Under the pieces are notes generated by a model. That model searched no databases, was not told the origin of the DNA, and saw only the letters and a list, made by a program, of their open reading frames with translations. 64,000 nt of DNA from Planctomycetota bacterium (GTDB lineage Bacteria > Planctomycetota > Uabimicrobiia > Uabimicrobiales > Uabimicrobiaceae). Both the position numbers and the translations under genes were made by a program. Location of the stretch: NCBI GenBank assembly GCA_029260735.1, contig JAJDCR010000020.1, positions 1-64,000 on the forward strand. Direction: 5' to 3'. How positions within the stretch are numbered: the first letter of the stretch is position 1; each line of letters starts with the position of its first letter. This document shows positions 53,383 to 62,072 of the stretch, one piece after another.

Positions 53383-55071
53383 TTAAAGCTCTAGTTTTTT
53401 GGCAATTTCTTCGGGAATATCAAAGCGCAAAATAGAGTTACGATCTTCCTGGTTACCTTCTGTCGCTCTTCTTCTCCCGCTTTTTAGCTCTTCCTTGTGC
53501 TTATCTAGGTAAGCCATTTCTCGGCAACGATCCGATAAACTTCCTTTAGTCGCTTCATAGTCGACAAGACAAGTTTGAACAGCCCCTACTCCATTGCCTT
53601 CGTAAACAATATCAAAAAGACGAGCTTGCTGAGGGAACTCCATTAAGGAGCAGTTGCGAACTTCCCAAAATCCATGAAGCCCTTCTCCGACCGGAGTGAT
53701 TTTATTAGAGTGAGTATGCCCAGCAATGTGTAAAAAGACATTGGGATATGATTTCAGGGTATCTAAAATTTGTCCTCGGGTCATAAAGTTTTTTGGGCTA
53801 GCAAAGAGTTCTCCCACCGCAGGAGCAATGTCTCTAGATCGCTCATCTTGTGAGTAGTGGTGGACAAACTTTTTGCGAGCATTGACTAGAGTTTCAATAG
53901 AAGTTAAAGGATGGTGAGACACTATTATAACAAGTTCACCGGCCGCTTTAGCTTCTTCAAGTTGGGGGATCAGGAAGTCTTTGTATTGCTCTTCGTCAAT
54001 AAATCCAAAGGCCATTCCGATACGCGAAGTCGTATCTAAAACGATCACTCGAAGCGGTAAATCTTTCTTTGGCGTTTGGCTGTAGTAAGCTTGTTCTTTT
54101 CCAGCTAAGTCAATAGGAAAACCAAAGAAAGAACGCTTTGTCGGATGTTGTAGGTGAGAAAGGACAAAATGGTTACCATTGAGAGTCATTCGTCTTAAAT
54201 CACGGGCGATTTTTCCTGGTTTTAGTTTACTAATATCCTGGGGAAGGGCTTTGGGAGTAATGACAGCTTTGCTGTAGTCTCCTAAAGGATTCTCCAAAAC
54301 CATAAAATCAACAACGTCTCCGATCAAGGCATTATAAAGCTCTCGAATTTCAGGAGGAATGTTCCCCTGAAGAAGTACATCATGGTTACCAATAGCAGTG
54401 TACATCGGAGTGTTCATTAAAAAGCCTGGAGAAACAAAAGAATCGTTGGCGTCATTCAAAGGACCAGGCACAGGATCTTCGTCGTCTCCACTATCTGGGT
54501 TGACTAGTCCTCCATCTAAAGTGGAGAAGAAGCAATCCAATTCATTTTCCTGAGCATTATCAATGGAGTCCCCTGTGTTAAGAAGGAAATCAAAGCGGCG
54601 CTTTTGAGAAATTCTGTCTAAAGTTTGCATCATGGCCCGAAGTCCCCAAACAACCAGGTCTTCTTGGGTATGAAAAGCAGATCTTGTTCCTATTAACTCC
54701 AAAAACTCTTCTGCTGCCACTAAACGAGCGGGAGATTCTTCATCGACTAAATGCATATCAGCAATTTGCCCGAAAAAAAGCAAGCTTCGAGGATTTTTCC
54801 GAGGTGCTCTATTTTTGTCTTTCAATAAGTCATTTCGGATGAGGAGCCCTTCGCCCGAGCTTTTTTCTATACTCAGTGGTTGTGATGCGCCGGGAGTCCA
54901 GCCATATTTTAGAGTATTGGCTAAAGTTGTCTGAGCCCAAGTTTGCCTTAATCCTTCTCCCCAAACATCTTCATACTCTGAGATAGCTTGAAGATATTTT
55001 CCTGGACAAAAAGCAGTCATAAAAGCAGCCGCGGAGGCTGTCTTTAAAAAATTTCTGCGGTTCATGTTCAC
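53383..55071 (-). CDS. Tat-exported metallophosphoesterase
   Basis: 562 residues. N-terminus NRRNFLKTASAAAFMTA is a twin-arginine (Tat) signal. The calcineurin-like fold keeps all metal motifs: D105-M-H107 (IADMHLVD), NTGDSID near 165, IGNHDVL near 228, VSHHPLTS and HIAGHTHSN near 455. The long body matches a family of bacterial exported phosphoesterases (TIGR03767-like). It would act in the periplasm on phosphodi- or phosphomonoesters. It is upstream of the condensin operon by ~210 bases and not obviously linked. Confidence 0.88.
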   Translation of the reverse strand: MNMNRRNFLKTASAAAFMTAFCPGKYLQAISEYEDVWGEGLRQTWAQTTLANTLKYGWTPGASQPLSIEKSSGEGLLIRNDLLKDKNRAPRKNPRSLLFFGQIADMHLVDEESPARLVAAEEFLELIGTRSAFHTQEDLVVWGLRAMMQTLDRISQKRRFDFLLNTGDSIDNAQENELDCFFSTLDGGLVNPDSGDDEDPVPGPLNDANDSFVSPGFLMNTPMYTAIGNHDVLLQGNIPPEIRELYNALIGDVVDFMVLENPLGDYSKAVITPKALPQDISKLKPGKIARDLRRMTLNGNHFVLSHLQHPTKRSFFGFPIDLAGKEQAYYSQTPKKDLPLRVIVLDTTSRIGMAFGFIDEEQYKDFLIPQLEEAKAAGELVIIVSHHPLTSIETLVNARKKFVHHYSQDERSRDIAPAVGELFASPKNFMTRGQILDTLKSYPNVFLHIAGHTHSNKITPVGEGLHGFWEVRNCSLMEFPQQARLFDIVYEGNGVGAVQTCLVDYEATKGSLSDRCREMAYLDKHKEELKSGRRRATEGNQEDRNSILRFDIPEEIAKKLEL

Positions 55072-55140
55072 AAGTTTTCCCTTTCATAAAATAGCAATTA
55101 GAAATAAAGTATCATTTCTAATCACTTTTTATAGATAGGT

Positions 55141-56358
55141 CTATTGAGACTCTATCTTTTTTCTGACCTTCCGAATAGTTTTTAAAAAGCTGGCCGCACT
55201 TCGGTAGCGTTCATCAGGGTTCCTAGCCATAGCCTTGTTAATAAGTTTCTCCATAATGCGAGGAGTTTTTATAAGTTCGCCTAAAGGTTTAGGAGAGCTT
55301 TGGTAGATTTGCCTAAGCAAATCTGTAATCTTTTTTCCCGATACTTCATAGTAAGGGGCTTTTCCGCTCAGGGCATGGTAAGCTGTTGCTCCGAGAGCAT
55401 AAATATCTGTTCTATGGTCAACGGACTTGGCATCAACGATTTGCTCCGGTGACATATAGCGAGGAGTTCCCACCGTTTGCCCACTTACCGTAAAACCGCT
55501 TTCGTCCATAATTTTAACCAAACCCATATCAATAACTTTCACTTCGAATTGTTTTGATACGAGTATATTAGAAGGCTTAATATCTCGATGAATAAAGCCG
55601 TTATCATGGCTACAGGCGAGAGCATCGGCAATTTGCTCCATCACCGTAAGAACATCGAGAGGAGATAGTCTCTTTTTCTCATGAATTAATTCAGCCAAAG
55701 AAGGGCTTGCCACATACTCTAAAACAAGATAGGGAGTATCTTTTTGAACTCCAAAGTCGAGAGTCTTTATAATATTGGGGTGATTTAAACGAGCGCAAGC
55801 TTGAGCTTCTTTGACAAACCGAGCAACGTATTTCTCGTCTTTTGTTACTTCAGGCTTTAGGATTTTTAAAGCAACCAGCTTATCAGTCTCGTTGTTGATC
55901 GCCCGAAAAACAGATCCAATTCCCCCTTGGCCAATTTTATCGAGCAGCTCGTAGTTGCCAATGCATTCATCGTCATCATCTTCCACTTCTTCGACATCAA
56001 CAACCATATCGGAGAATGTATCACTGTTCTGTTCTTTTTGCGAAGAAGTGTCTTTTTTCTCTTCTTCACATAAAAACATGATTTTTGTGTCTCCGATTTG
56101 AATGTGAGTTCCCGAAACAAGCATGAAAGCTTCTTGAATTTTTTCCCCCTCGACACTGGTTCCGTTTGTGCTGCCACAATCTTCAATATGGAAGTGATCG
56201 TCCTTATAGAAAAAACGACAGTGAGTCCGAGAAAGCTTTCGGTCGCTAACAGCAACCGAACATTTGCTACTACGCCCTAAGGTTGTCTCTGCTCGTTTAA
56301 AAAGACAGATAGTCTGGGTTTCTTTATCTGGAATTGTGACAACGATACTTGCTTTCAT
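55141..56358 (-). CDS. FHA-domain Ser/Thr protein kinase
   Basis: 405 residues. FHA domain at about 22-92 (TLGRSSKCSVAVSDRKLSRTHCRF, CGSTNGTSV) recognises phosphothreonine. After an acidic linker (about 105-130) comes a full kinase (GQGGIGSVFRAI near 141, VALKIL, HRDIKPSNILV near 258, DMGLVKI, SPEQI). The DFG-like triplet is DMG, a change from DFG. No membrane helix, so it is soluble. It starts 14 bases after hslU, giving an hslV-hslU-kinase operon. Confidence 0.9.
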   Translation of the reverse strand: MKASIVVTIPDKETQTICLFKRAETTLGRSSKCSVAVSDRKLSRTHCRFFYKDDHFHIEDCGSTNGTSVEGEKIQEAFMLVSGTHIQIGDTKIMFLCEEEKKDTSSQKEQNSDTFSDMVVDVEEVEDDDDECIGNYELLDKIGQGGIGSVFRAINNETDKLVALKILKPEVTKDEKYVARFVKEAQACARLNHPNIIKTLDFGVQKDTPYLVLEYVASPSLAELIHEKKRLSPLDVLTVMEQIADALACSHDNGFIHRDIKPSNILVSKQFEVKVIDMGLVKIMDESGFTVSGQTVGTPRYMSPEQIVDAKSVDHRTDIYALGATAYHALSGKAPYYEVSGKKITDLLRQIYQSSPKPLGELIKTPRIMEKLINKAMARNPDERYRSAASFLKTIRKVRKKIESQ

Positions 56359-56372
56359 GCTCGTAATCTCAA

Positions 56373-57728
56373 CTAAAGGATGTACTTGGAAAGATCTTCG
56401 TCTTTAACAATATCCGCTAAACGTTTGCGCACCATGTCTTTATTTACAATAACTTTTTTCGTTTTTAGCTCTGGAGCATCAAAGGATAAATCTTCTAAGA
56501 GTTTTTCCATGATGGTATGTAAACGGCGAGCTCCAATATTTTGCATTCGTTGGTTGACTTCTTCGCAAATACGGGCAATTTCACTGACAGCACTTTTGGC
56601 AAAAGATACTTTGAGTCCTTCGGTCTTTAATAAAGCTTCATATTGCTTGGTTAAAGCATTTTTTGGCTCGGTGAGAATCTTAATAAAATCCTCTTGGGTA
56701 AGAGATTTTAGCTCTACTCGAATGGGAAAGCGCCCTTGGAGTTCGGGAATCAAATCCGAGGGTTTGGCCACATGAAAAGCTCCTGCCGCAATAAAGAGAA
56801 TATGATCTGTTCGGACAATACCATAGCGAGTAACCACACTGCTTCCCTCGACAATAGGGAGTAAGTCTCTTTGGACTCCTTGGCGGCTAATATCAGGGCC
56901 CCGTTGTTGCCCACTTTCGACGGCAACTTTATCAATCTCATCAATAAAAATAATTCCCATATTTTCGGCTCGTTCTAGAGCCTCTCGGTTCATCTTTTCT
57001 TTTTCGATGAGCTTTTCCGCTTCTTGTGCGGTTAAAGCGACACGGGCTTGGGCAATAGTCAGTTTACGAGCTTGGGGCCGATTAGGAACAATTTTTTCAA
57101 ACATGCTTTGAAGACCCTGTACGTCCATCCCCATCTGATCTATTCCTGCGTTTGAAAATATTTCAACCATAGGAGCACTGCGTTCATCGGTTGCAATTTC
57201 AACAGTTCGCTCCTCTAAATCCCCCGCTTTGAGCTTTTTACGCATACGTTCGCGGGCTTTTTTGCGTCTTTCGACAATCTCCGGGTCTTCTTCTTCCATA
57301 GCCCAATTGGTTTCATGAGGCAAAAGGAGATCTAAAAGTCTATCTTCGACAGCCTTTTGGGCTTTTTTTTCTACGGCCTTAGTGTATTCTTGTTTGACCA
57401 TATTGATCGAAATTTCCGCTAAGTCGCGAACCATCGACTCGACATCGCGTCCATGGTATCCCACTTCGGTATACTTAGAGGCTTCCACTTTCAAAAAAGG
57501 AGCATTGGTCAAATGAGCCAAACGCCGAGCGATTTCTGTTTTTCCTACCCCTGTCGGGCCAATCATGATTATATTCTTAGGAGCGACCTCGTCTCGCAAC
57601 TCTGCAGAAAGCTGTTGTCTTCGCCAACGGTTTCGTATTGCAATAGCGACACTGCGTTTAGCTTCTCCCTGCCCAATGATATATTTATCCAGCTCTTTGA
57701 CAATTTCACGCGGAATCAGTTCAGTCAA
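56373..57728 (-). CDS. hslU: HslU ATP-dependent protease ATPase subunit
   Basis: 451 residues, Clp/Hsp100-family AAA unfoldase of the HslUV protease. Motifs: IIGQGEAKRSVAIAIRNRWR, Walker A GPTGVGKTEIARRL near 56, YTEVGYHGRDVES, Walker B GIIFIDEIDKVA near 257, and the C-terminal docking tail ending DEDLSKYIL. Length and order match the family. Its start overlaps hslV by 8 bases, so they are coupled. Confidence 0.97.
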   Translation of the reverse strand: MTELIPREIVKELDKYIIGQGEAKRSVAIAIRNRWRRQQLSAELRDEVAPKNIIMIGPTGVGKTEIARRLAHLTNAPFLKVEASKYTEVGYHGRDVESMVRDLAEISINMVKQEYTKAVEKKAQKAVEDRLLDLLLPHETNWAMEEEDPEIVERRKKARERMRKKLKAGDLEERTVEIATDERSAPMVEIFSNAGIDQMGMDVQGLQSMFEKIVPNRPQARKLTIAQARVALTAQEAEKLIEKEKMNREALERAENMGIIFIDEIDKVAVESGQQRGPDISRQGVQRDLLPIVEGSSVVTRYGIVRTDHILFIAAGAFHVAKPSDLIPELQGRFPIRVELKSLTQEDFIKILTEPKNALTKQYEALLKTEGLKVSFAKSAVSEIARICEEVNQRMQNIGARRLHTIMEKLLEDLSFDAPELKTKKVIVNKDMVRKRLADIVKDEDLSKYIL

Positions 57729-58272
57729 TTCTAATCTCCTCCATCGTTATCGAATCATTGGTGTATACACAAATGGATGCTGCCAGGAGAAGAGATTCCC
57801 GAACAATTTCCGAAGCGTTTAATTTGGTATGCAGGTAGAGAGCTTTTCCCGCAGCATAAGCATAAGTTCCTCCTGATCCAATGGCTAAAATACCATCCGA
57901 GGGCTCAATAACATCGCCACTTCCCGAAATCAAAAGAGAAACATCTTTGTCAGCCACTGCAATTAGAGCATCTAATCGTCCAAGGGCCTTGTCCATTCTC
58001 CATTTTTTCGCTAACTCAATCGCACTTTTGCGCACGTTTCCCTGAAATTTATTAAGGAGTCCCTCAAATTGCTCTAGAAGCGCAAAAGCATCGGCCGTAG
58101 CCCCGGCAAAACCAACTAAAACTTGATCGTTGTATATTCTTCTAACTTTTCGCGCATTGCTTTTTAAAATAATGGCATTTCCCTGGGTTACCTGACCATC
58201 TGCCCCCATTGCCACTAAGTTATCACGACGAACCGTAATCACAGTTGTGCCGTGTATCTCGTTTCCATTCAT
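57721..58272 (-). CDS. hslV: HslV protease subunit
   Basis: 183-residue N-terminal-threonine peptidase. MNGNEIHG is followed by TTVITVRRD, where removal of the leader exposes the catalytic threonine. GADGQVT, VGFAGATADAFALLE and the C-terminal ASICVYTNDSI are typical. Paired with hslU. The ATG at 58272 heads the hslV-hslU-FHA kinase operon. Confidence 0.96.
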   Translation of the reverse strand: MNGNEIHGTTVITVRRDNLVAMGADGQVTQGNAIILKSNARKVRRIYNDQVLVGFAGATADAFALLEQFEGLLNKFQGNVRKSAIELAKKWRMDKALGRLDALIAVADKDVSLLISGSGDVIEPSDGILAIGSGGTYAYAAGKALYLHTKLNASEIVRESLLLAASICVYTNDSITMEEIRID

Positions 58273-58500
58273 AAAATTTGCTTACTATTTTCCATTGTTC
58301 TTAGTGCTTTTCCCCTCAAAATATAGGGGAAAGAAAGACCTGTTTTTTATATTTTTTTCTATAGGTAAATTGTCCTCTATTCTACCAAGGCTCCTAGTTA
58401 GGTCAAGGGAAAAACCCCAGATTTCAGGGATTTACTCTTCTTTTGGGTAGGGTTTCTATCGACACTCACGCGAGGTGCGACTGAGAAGTGTTTCTTTTAG

Positions 58501-58570
58501 TTTCTTTTGAGAAGAAGATGTGCAAGGGGATTGAATTTTCTTTTAAGAAGAAGAGGTACAAGGGGTTAAG
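58501..58570. repeat. Imperfect 36-bp tandem pair
   Basis: TTTCTTTTgAGAAGAAGA..GCAAGGGG at 58501 recurs at 58537 with several changes. Confidence 0.7.
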
Positions 58571-58717
58571 TTTTTACGCGCGTTTTTAATTTAAGTATTT
58601 GATTACTACAGGAAAACATCATTGTGTTAGCTTGGGTGTTGTGCATTTTCCTTTGGAAATATTCGTGCCAGACGATCTGAAACTCATAAGCCTTCCATAT
58701 TCTAAGATCAACAGCCC

Positions 58718-58758
58718 AGTGAAATCATAATCCATTAGGGAGAGCTAAAATCCAATAA
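58718..58758. repeat. 40-bp direct repeat, copy 1
   Basis: Shares 36 of 40 bases with 60573-60612 (common core ATCATAATCCATTAGG and TAAAATCCAATA). Confidence 0.8.
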
Positions 58759-58981
58759 CTTGGGATAGATTATATAAGCCTTTCAGGCTAAAAATAAAAA
58801 CCTACCGCAGACAGTTCCCCAAATGGGGGAACCGCGAGGAACGAACAGGGGCAAGCACATTCAGTTAAGGAAAAGTCATTAGTAATAAAGGATAGAAGGT
58901 TGTTTTCTCGTTTTCTACCCCTTATTGTAGCGTAGTTTGGCTTTCCAAAAAACAAAACCTCAATACGCTAGTATTCTATCA

Positions 58982-59178
58982 GGCGTAGCGGACAACCACA
59001 AGGGCCCTGCAGGCAGGCCCTTGCTGTTGTCCCTACAGGAACAACTACGCGATAGGTAATAATTTTTAGGTTGTACGGGCTGGTTGGGCGATTGAATTTT
59101 TCTGAATTCGCAGGTGATGTGATGTAGGGACAACTACGAGGGCCGCCTGCAAAGGCCCTTGTGGTTGTCCGTTACGCC
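58982..59178. repeat. Second palindromic repeat element
   Basis: Arms of about 56 bases (58982-59037 and 59123-59178) are inverted with few mismatches, e.g. GCGGACAACCACAAGGGCC against its complement and TTGTCCCTACA. The ~85-base centre is AT-rich. No coding capacity. GC-rich relative to surroundings. Confidence 0.88.
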
Positions 59179-59298
59179 TTCTAAAACCTAAATTAAGAAA
59201 ACCTAGGCAGTCTTTTTCAATGGTTAGAGGAGTAAAATCGCTTTATAAAAAAAACAGCTTAAAGAAAATACTATTTGCTTTAAGTAAACAAAAAAGGT

Positions 59299-59304
59299 AT
59301 AATA
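59299..59304 (+). promoter_or_regulatory. Possible promoter for the PEP-CTERM gene at 59349
   Basis: TATAAT at 59299-59304 with TTGCTT 18 bases upstream (59275-59280); the -10 is perfect, the -35 is weak. Confidence 0.45.
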
Positions 59305-59348
59305 AAGTATCAATATCAGAAATTTTATTATGATGGGGGAATTTACAA

Positions 59349-60104
59349 ATGTTTCAAAAAATATGTTTAGCGATGCTCTTTTCTTTTTTAGGGTTTTCAA
59401 TTGTAATCTCAGCAACAACTATTGTACCACAAGCAGATGCCTTTGTTCTCTCCTTTAGTCCAGATAGCAACAATGGAACAAGTTCCCTGATAGTTAATAA
59501 TGTTGCCTCCTTAGATGGAAGCGACAACATATCTCTTTCGCCTAGCCGTAAATCTTACCTGCAATTTAACCTATCAAGTATCACTGATAATGTAGCGAAC
59601 GCTTCTTTAAATTTAGTCAATGCAGGTTCAGGAGGAAATCCTGTTTCTGGCCCCCAGTTGTTCAATATTTTTGGATTAAATGATGGAGTCAACGGAGAAA
59701 ATTGGGGAGAGTTCACTATTACTTGGAATAATGCTCCAGGGAACAACACAATTAGCCGTAGTGAAATGAATAACCAAGCCACTCTACTAGGTCAATTTAC
59801 TATTGAAGGAACAGGAAATGCCGGAGACCTTATCCAATTTTCAGGATCAAGTCTAGATGCCTTTCTAAATGCCGACACAAATGGACTGGCCACGATTATC
59901 ATCACTCGAGAAACTTTTGATCCCGATCCTAATGGATTCATTCATGCTTTTACCTCCCGAGAACAAGTTATCCTAGGAAAGCCAAACTTAACATTTGATG
60001 AAGTATCAGCGATTCCCGAGCCTTCAACAATGGTTTTTCTATCTATAGCTTTTCTGGGATTACTTATGCACAGGAAAATTCTCTTCGATGGATTCATGGG
60101 TTGA
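59349..60104 (+). CDS. PEP-CTERM protein with DNRLRE-like domain
   Basis: 251 residues. Signal peptide about 1-23, then a beta-sandwich (VPQADAFVLSFSPDSNNGTSS, SYLQFNLSSITDNVANASL, WNNAPGNN) that recalls the DNRLRE family. Tail: IPEPSTMVFLSIAFLGLLMH, then RK, followed by nine additional residues (ILFDGFMG) past the usual end. The stop overlaps a downstream repeat-protein frame by 17 bases, which suggests a rearrangement at the 3' end. Confidence 0.83.
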   Translation: MFQKICLAMLFSFLGFSIVISATTIVPQADAFVLSFSPDSNNGTSSLIVNNVASLDGSDNISLSPSRKSYLQFNLSSITDNVANASLNLVNAGSGGNPVSGPQLFNIFGLNDGVNGENWGEFTITWNNAPGNNTISRSEMNNQATLLGQFTIEGTGNAGDLIQFSGSSLDAFLNADTNGLATIIITRETFDPDPNGFIHAFTSREQVILGKPNLTFDEVSAIPEPSTMVFLSIAFLGLLMHRKILFDGFMG

Positions 60105-60426
60105 TGGAACTCGGTTTTGTGCTGAATGCGACGAGTACATATGTTCTTCCCTTGGCTTGGTTGCTTCGGAAACGTTCAGTTTGGTCATTTTAAAGCTCAC
60201 TCAGCATCTTGATGGGTTAAGTCCTACAGAAGTTTTATCGTGGGGTCTTGCTCTAAATGAAAATACTCCCTCAAGTTTACTAGATGCGTTAGTAAACTCG
60301 ACCTTTAACAAAGTTAGAAGGGCTATAGCAAAACATGAAAATACTTCAAGAAAAACGTTGCTTAAACTATTAAAAGATTCTGATAGTAAGGTTGTGAAGT
60401 ATGCAAATGAAAGGATAGAAAAGTAA
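60088..60426 (+). CDS. Short LRV-type repeat protein, possibly truncated
   Basis: 112 residues. Ends with variant leucine-rich (LRV/HEAT-like) repeats: VRRAIAKHENTSRKTLLKLL and SKVVKYANERI. The N-terminal ~45 residues have two cysteine-containing pieces (RFCAECDEYIC) unlike the repeats. The ATG lies inside the end of the PEP-CTERM gene without a clear ribosome binding site. It resembles the LRV protein at 62694 and may be the 3' remnant of a longer one. Confidence 0.55.
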   Translation: MDSWVDGTRFCAECDEYICSSLGLVASETFSLVILKLTQHLDGLSPTEVLSWGLALNENTPSSLLDALVNSTFNKVRRAIAKHENTSRKTLLKLLKDSDSKVVKYANERIEK

Positions 60427-60572
60427 AAAATCTATACCATAGTATTTTTTACAAGCAAAATAAACTTTCCAATTTTTTTCTCAAAAAAAATAAAATTTAC
60501 TCCAAATTTACTCCACCCCACAAAAAACATCACTACAACCAGCTACCTAACAATCACTTACAACCCCAGACT

Positions 60573-60612
60573 AGTGGAATCATAATCCATTAGGTTGAGA
60601 TAAAATCCAATA
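60573..60612. repeat. 40-bp direct repeat, copy 2
   Basis: Counterpart of 58718-58758. It abuts the terminator of the tyrosine recombinase gene. Its place beside an integrase suggests an attachment-site-like role, unproven. Confidence 0.8.
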
Positions 60613-60655
60613 AAAAAAGCGACCTCCTCATTAAACTGACAAGGTCGCTTTTTTA
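60612..60655. terminator. Terminator of the recombinase gene (bidirectional)
   Basis: A-rich arm 60612-60625 (AAAAAAAGCGACCT) pairs with 60642-60655 (AGGTCGCTTTTTTA). It works from either side. Confidence 0.8.
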
Positions 60656-60673
60656 CTAGAAGCATTCCACAAA

Positions 60674-61714
60674 TCAAAATGGTAACACATCCAACTCTTT
60701 TCCCAAATACTTTGGAGACAAATGTAAATAAGGCTTCATAGCTGAAAAATTTTTGTGCCCAACGATCCCCATAACCCGAATTGGCTCGATGCCTGCCATA
60801 ATCATATGCGAGATATAGGTTCTACGAAGATCGTGGAAAGAATATTGGATGCCTACTTTTTTACAGTGCTTAGAAAAAGACCGTCCTAAGTTTGCATCAT
60901 CAATTTTCTTTCCAGACTTGGTCGTGAAAACGATATCATCTTGCTCTTTTTCTTTACAGTAAGAAGATAAAATATCAAAAGCTTTTGATTGGAGTGGGAT
61001 TATTCGAGAGTATCTTTTTTTTGTGTTCTTGAGGTCGAGGTTGATCGTCTTTTTTTCTAAATGGATATTAGATACTTTTAACGAAATGAGTTCCCCTAAT
61101 CTCATTCCTGTTCCGAGAAAAATGACGACTATGTCTTTTAGTGGCTTATTATATTTTTCTAGCCTATCGAGTAAAAGCTTGATTTGCTCTTCTGAAAGAT
61201 AGGACACTTCTTTTTCCTCGACAGCAATTTTAGGCACATAAGAGAAAAGATTCTCCTCAAGCTCTCCTACCTTAACTGCCCACTCAAAAACTTTTTTTAT
61301 GAAAGAAAGTTCATCGTTTAGGGTTCTTGGTTTAACGAGGTCTCCATATTGAGTGACCTGCTTTGCTCGCCAGTGCTTGTACTTTAGTGCTGTATTTTTA
61401 GAGAGGTTCTTTATTTCAAATATATGATTCTCTTGGAAAAACCTTAGCCAATGAACTGAGCGTTGCTTTTCTCTCTTTATATAATTCTCTGATTTTCCCT
61501 CAAGATTTTCAAGATAAAGATTAATGAGAGCTTGAACATCTTTTATAGATGACCTTTCCATTAGGCCAACAGAAATTTTTTCCTCATCATATCGCTTTTG
61601 AGATTCCCATATTTCTGCATATTTTTTTTCGAGGAAGCCTTTTTTTCTGTACCGCTTGTTATTGAGCATAATGTCAGCAGTCCAAGTCTTCATTTTTTTG
61701 TCATATCTTGCCAT
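60674..61714 (-). CDS. Tyrosine recombinase / phage-type integrase
   Basis: 346 residues. The catalytic residues of the family are all present: Arg in GTGMRLGELISL, the His-x-x-Arg box FHDLRRTYISHM, then VGHKNFSAMKPYLHLS with the terminal His and Tyr. The N-terminus carries a SAM-like/core-binding domain (VQALINLYLENLEG). The frame extends to 61804, but the ATG at 61714 has an AAGGAGG a few bases upstream and begins MARYDKKMKTWTAD, a typical start for this family. Outside a phage or genomic-island cargo this would be a lone integrase. No tRNA target is visible. Confidence 0.9.
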   Translation of the reverse strand: MARYDKKMKTWTADIMLNNKRYRKKGFLEKKYAEIWESQKRYDEEKISVGLMERSSIKDVQALINLYLENLEGKSENYIKREKQRSVHWLRFFQENHIFEIKNLSKNTALKYKHWRAKQVTQYGDLVKPRTLNDELSFIKKVFEWAVKVGELEENLFSYVPKIAVEEKEVSYLSEEQIKLLLDRLEKYNKPLKDIVVIFLGTGMRLGELISLKVSNIHLEKKTINLDLKNTKKRYSRIIPLQSKAFDILSSYCKEKEQDDIVFTTKSGKKIDDANLGRSFSKHCKKVGIQYSFHDLRRTYISHMIMAGIEPIRVMGIVGHKNFSAMKPYLHLSPKYLGKELDVLPF

Positions 61715-61867
61715 TAAAAACCTCCTTTTTTGATTTTTGCGTGACAAATACGAGACAATATTATGCAGGAAAGGGCCAATAAATGCAATATTTTTCATTT
61801 TCACTGGAGTGGGAAAATTGCTTTATCCTTACAGAATAAGGGGTTTATTGGGTGATTAACAAAAAAA

Positions 61868-61894
61868 AACGGTAGCTTGGCTTAAGCTACCGTT
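61868..61894 (-). terminator. Hairpin terminator downstream of the 62073 gene
   Basis: AACGGTAGCTT arms at 61868-61878 and 61884-61894; on the minus strand the stem is followed by a long T run. It would end transcripts from the membrane gene at 62073. Confidence 0.75.
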
Positions 61895-62072
61895 CAGTGT
61901 GCAACTACTTTATTGTCTAATTCGGAATATTCGGGCGGGATATTTGGCGGGTATGGTATTTTTACGGGTACTGTCTTGTTTCGTAACTATACCGTATACG
62001 GGAATTATACTATTTTCTTGTTTGTTGTCAAGCAAAAAAAACGCTTTTCTTTTTCTTTGTTCTAAGTTCCTT

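Larger units (their letters stand above)
58273..58981. other. Long spacer upstream of hslV
   Basis: About 700 bases with no convincing gene. Visible structures: a 36-base-period imperfect tandem repeat (58501-58570), a hairpin GTTCCCCAAATGGGGGAAC (58814-58832), and one copy of a 40-base direct repeat (58718-58758). A minus-strand frame near 58575-58730 encodes protein-like text (AYEFQIVWHEYFQ) between two stops and may be a gene relic. Confidence 0.5.

Noticed and set aside
55866..56255. 129-codon frame in another frame of the FHA kinase
   Set aside because: Overlaps the intact FHA domain on the same strand.
56380..56775. 131-codon frame opposite hslU
   Set aside because: Antisense shadow of the conserved hslU C-terminal domain.
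58575..58730. Short minus-strand coding relic
   Set aside because: Bounded by stops, no start, and no family recognised; mentioned only as a possible remnant.
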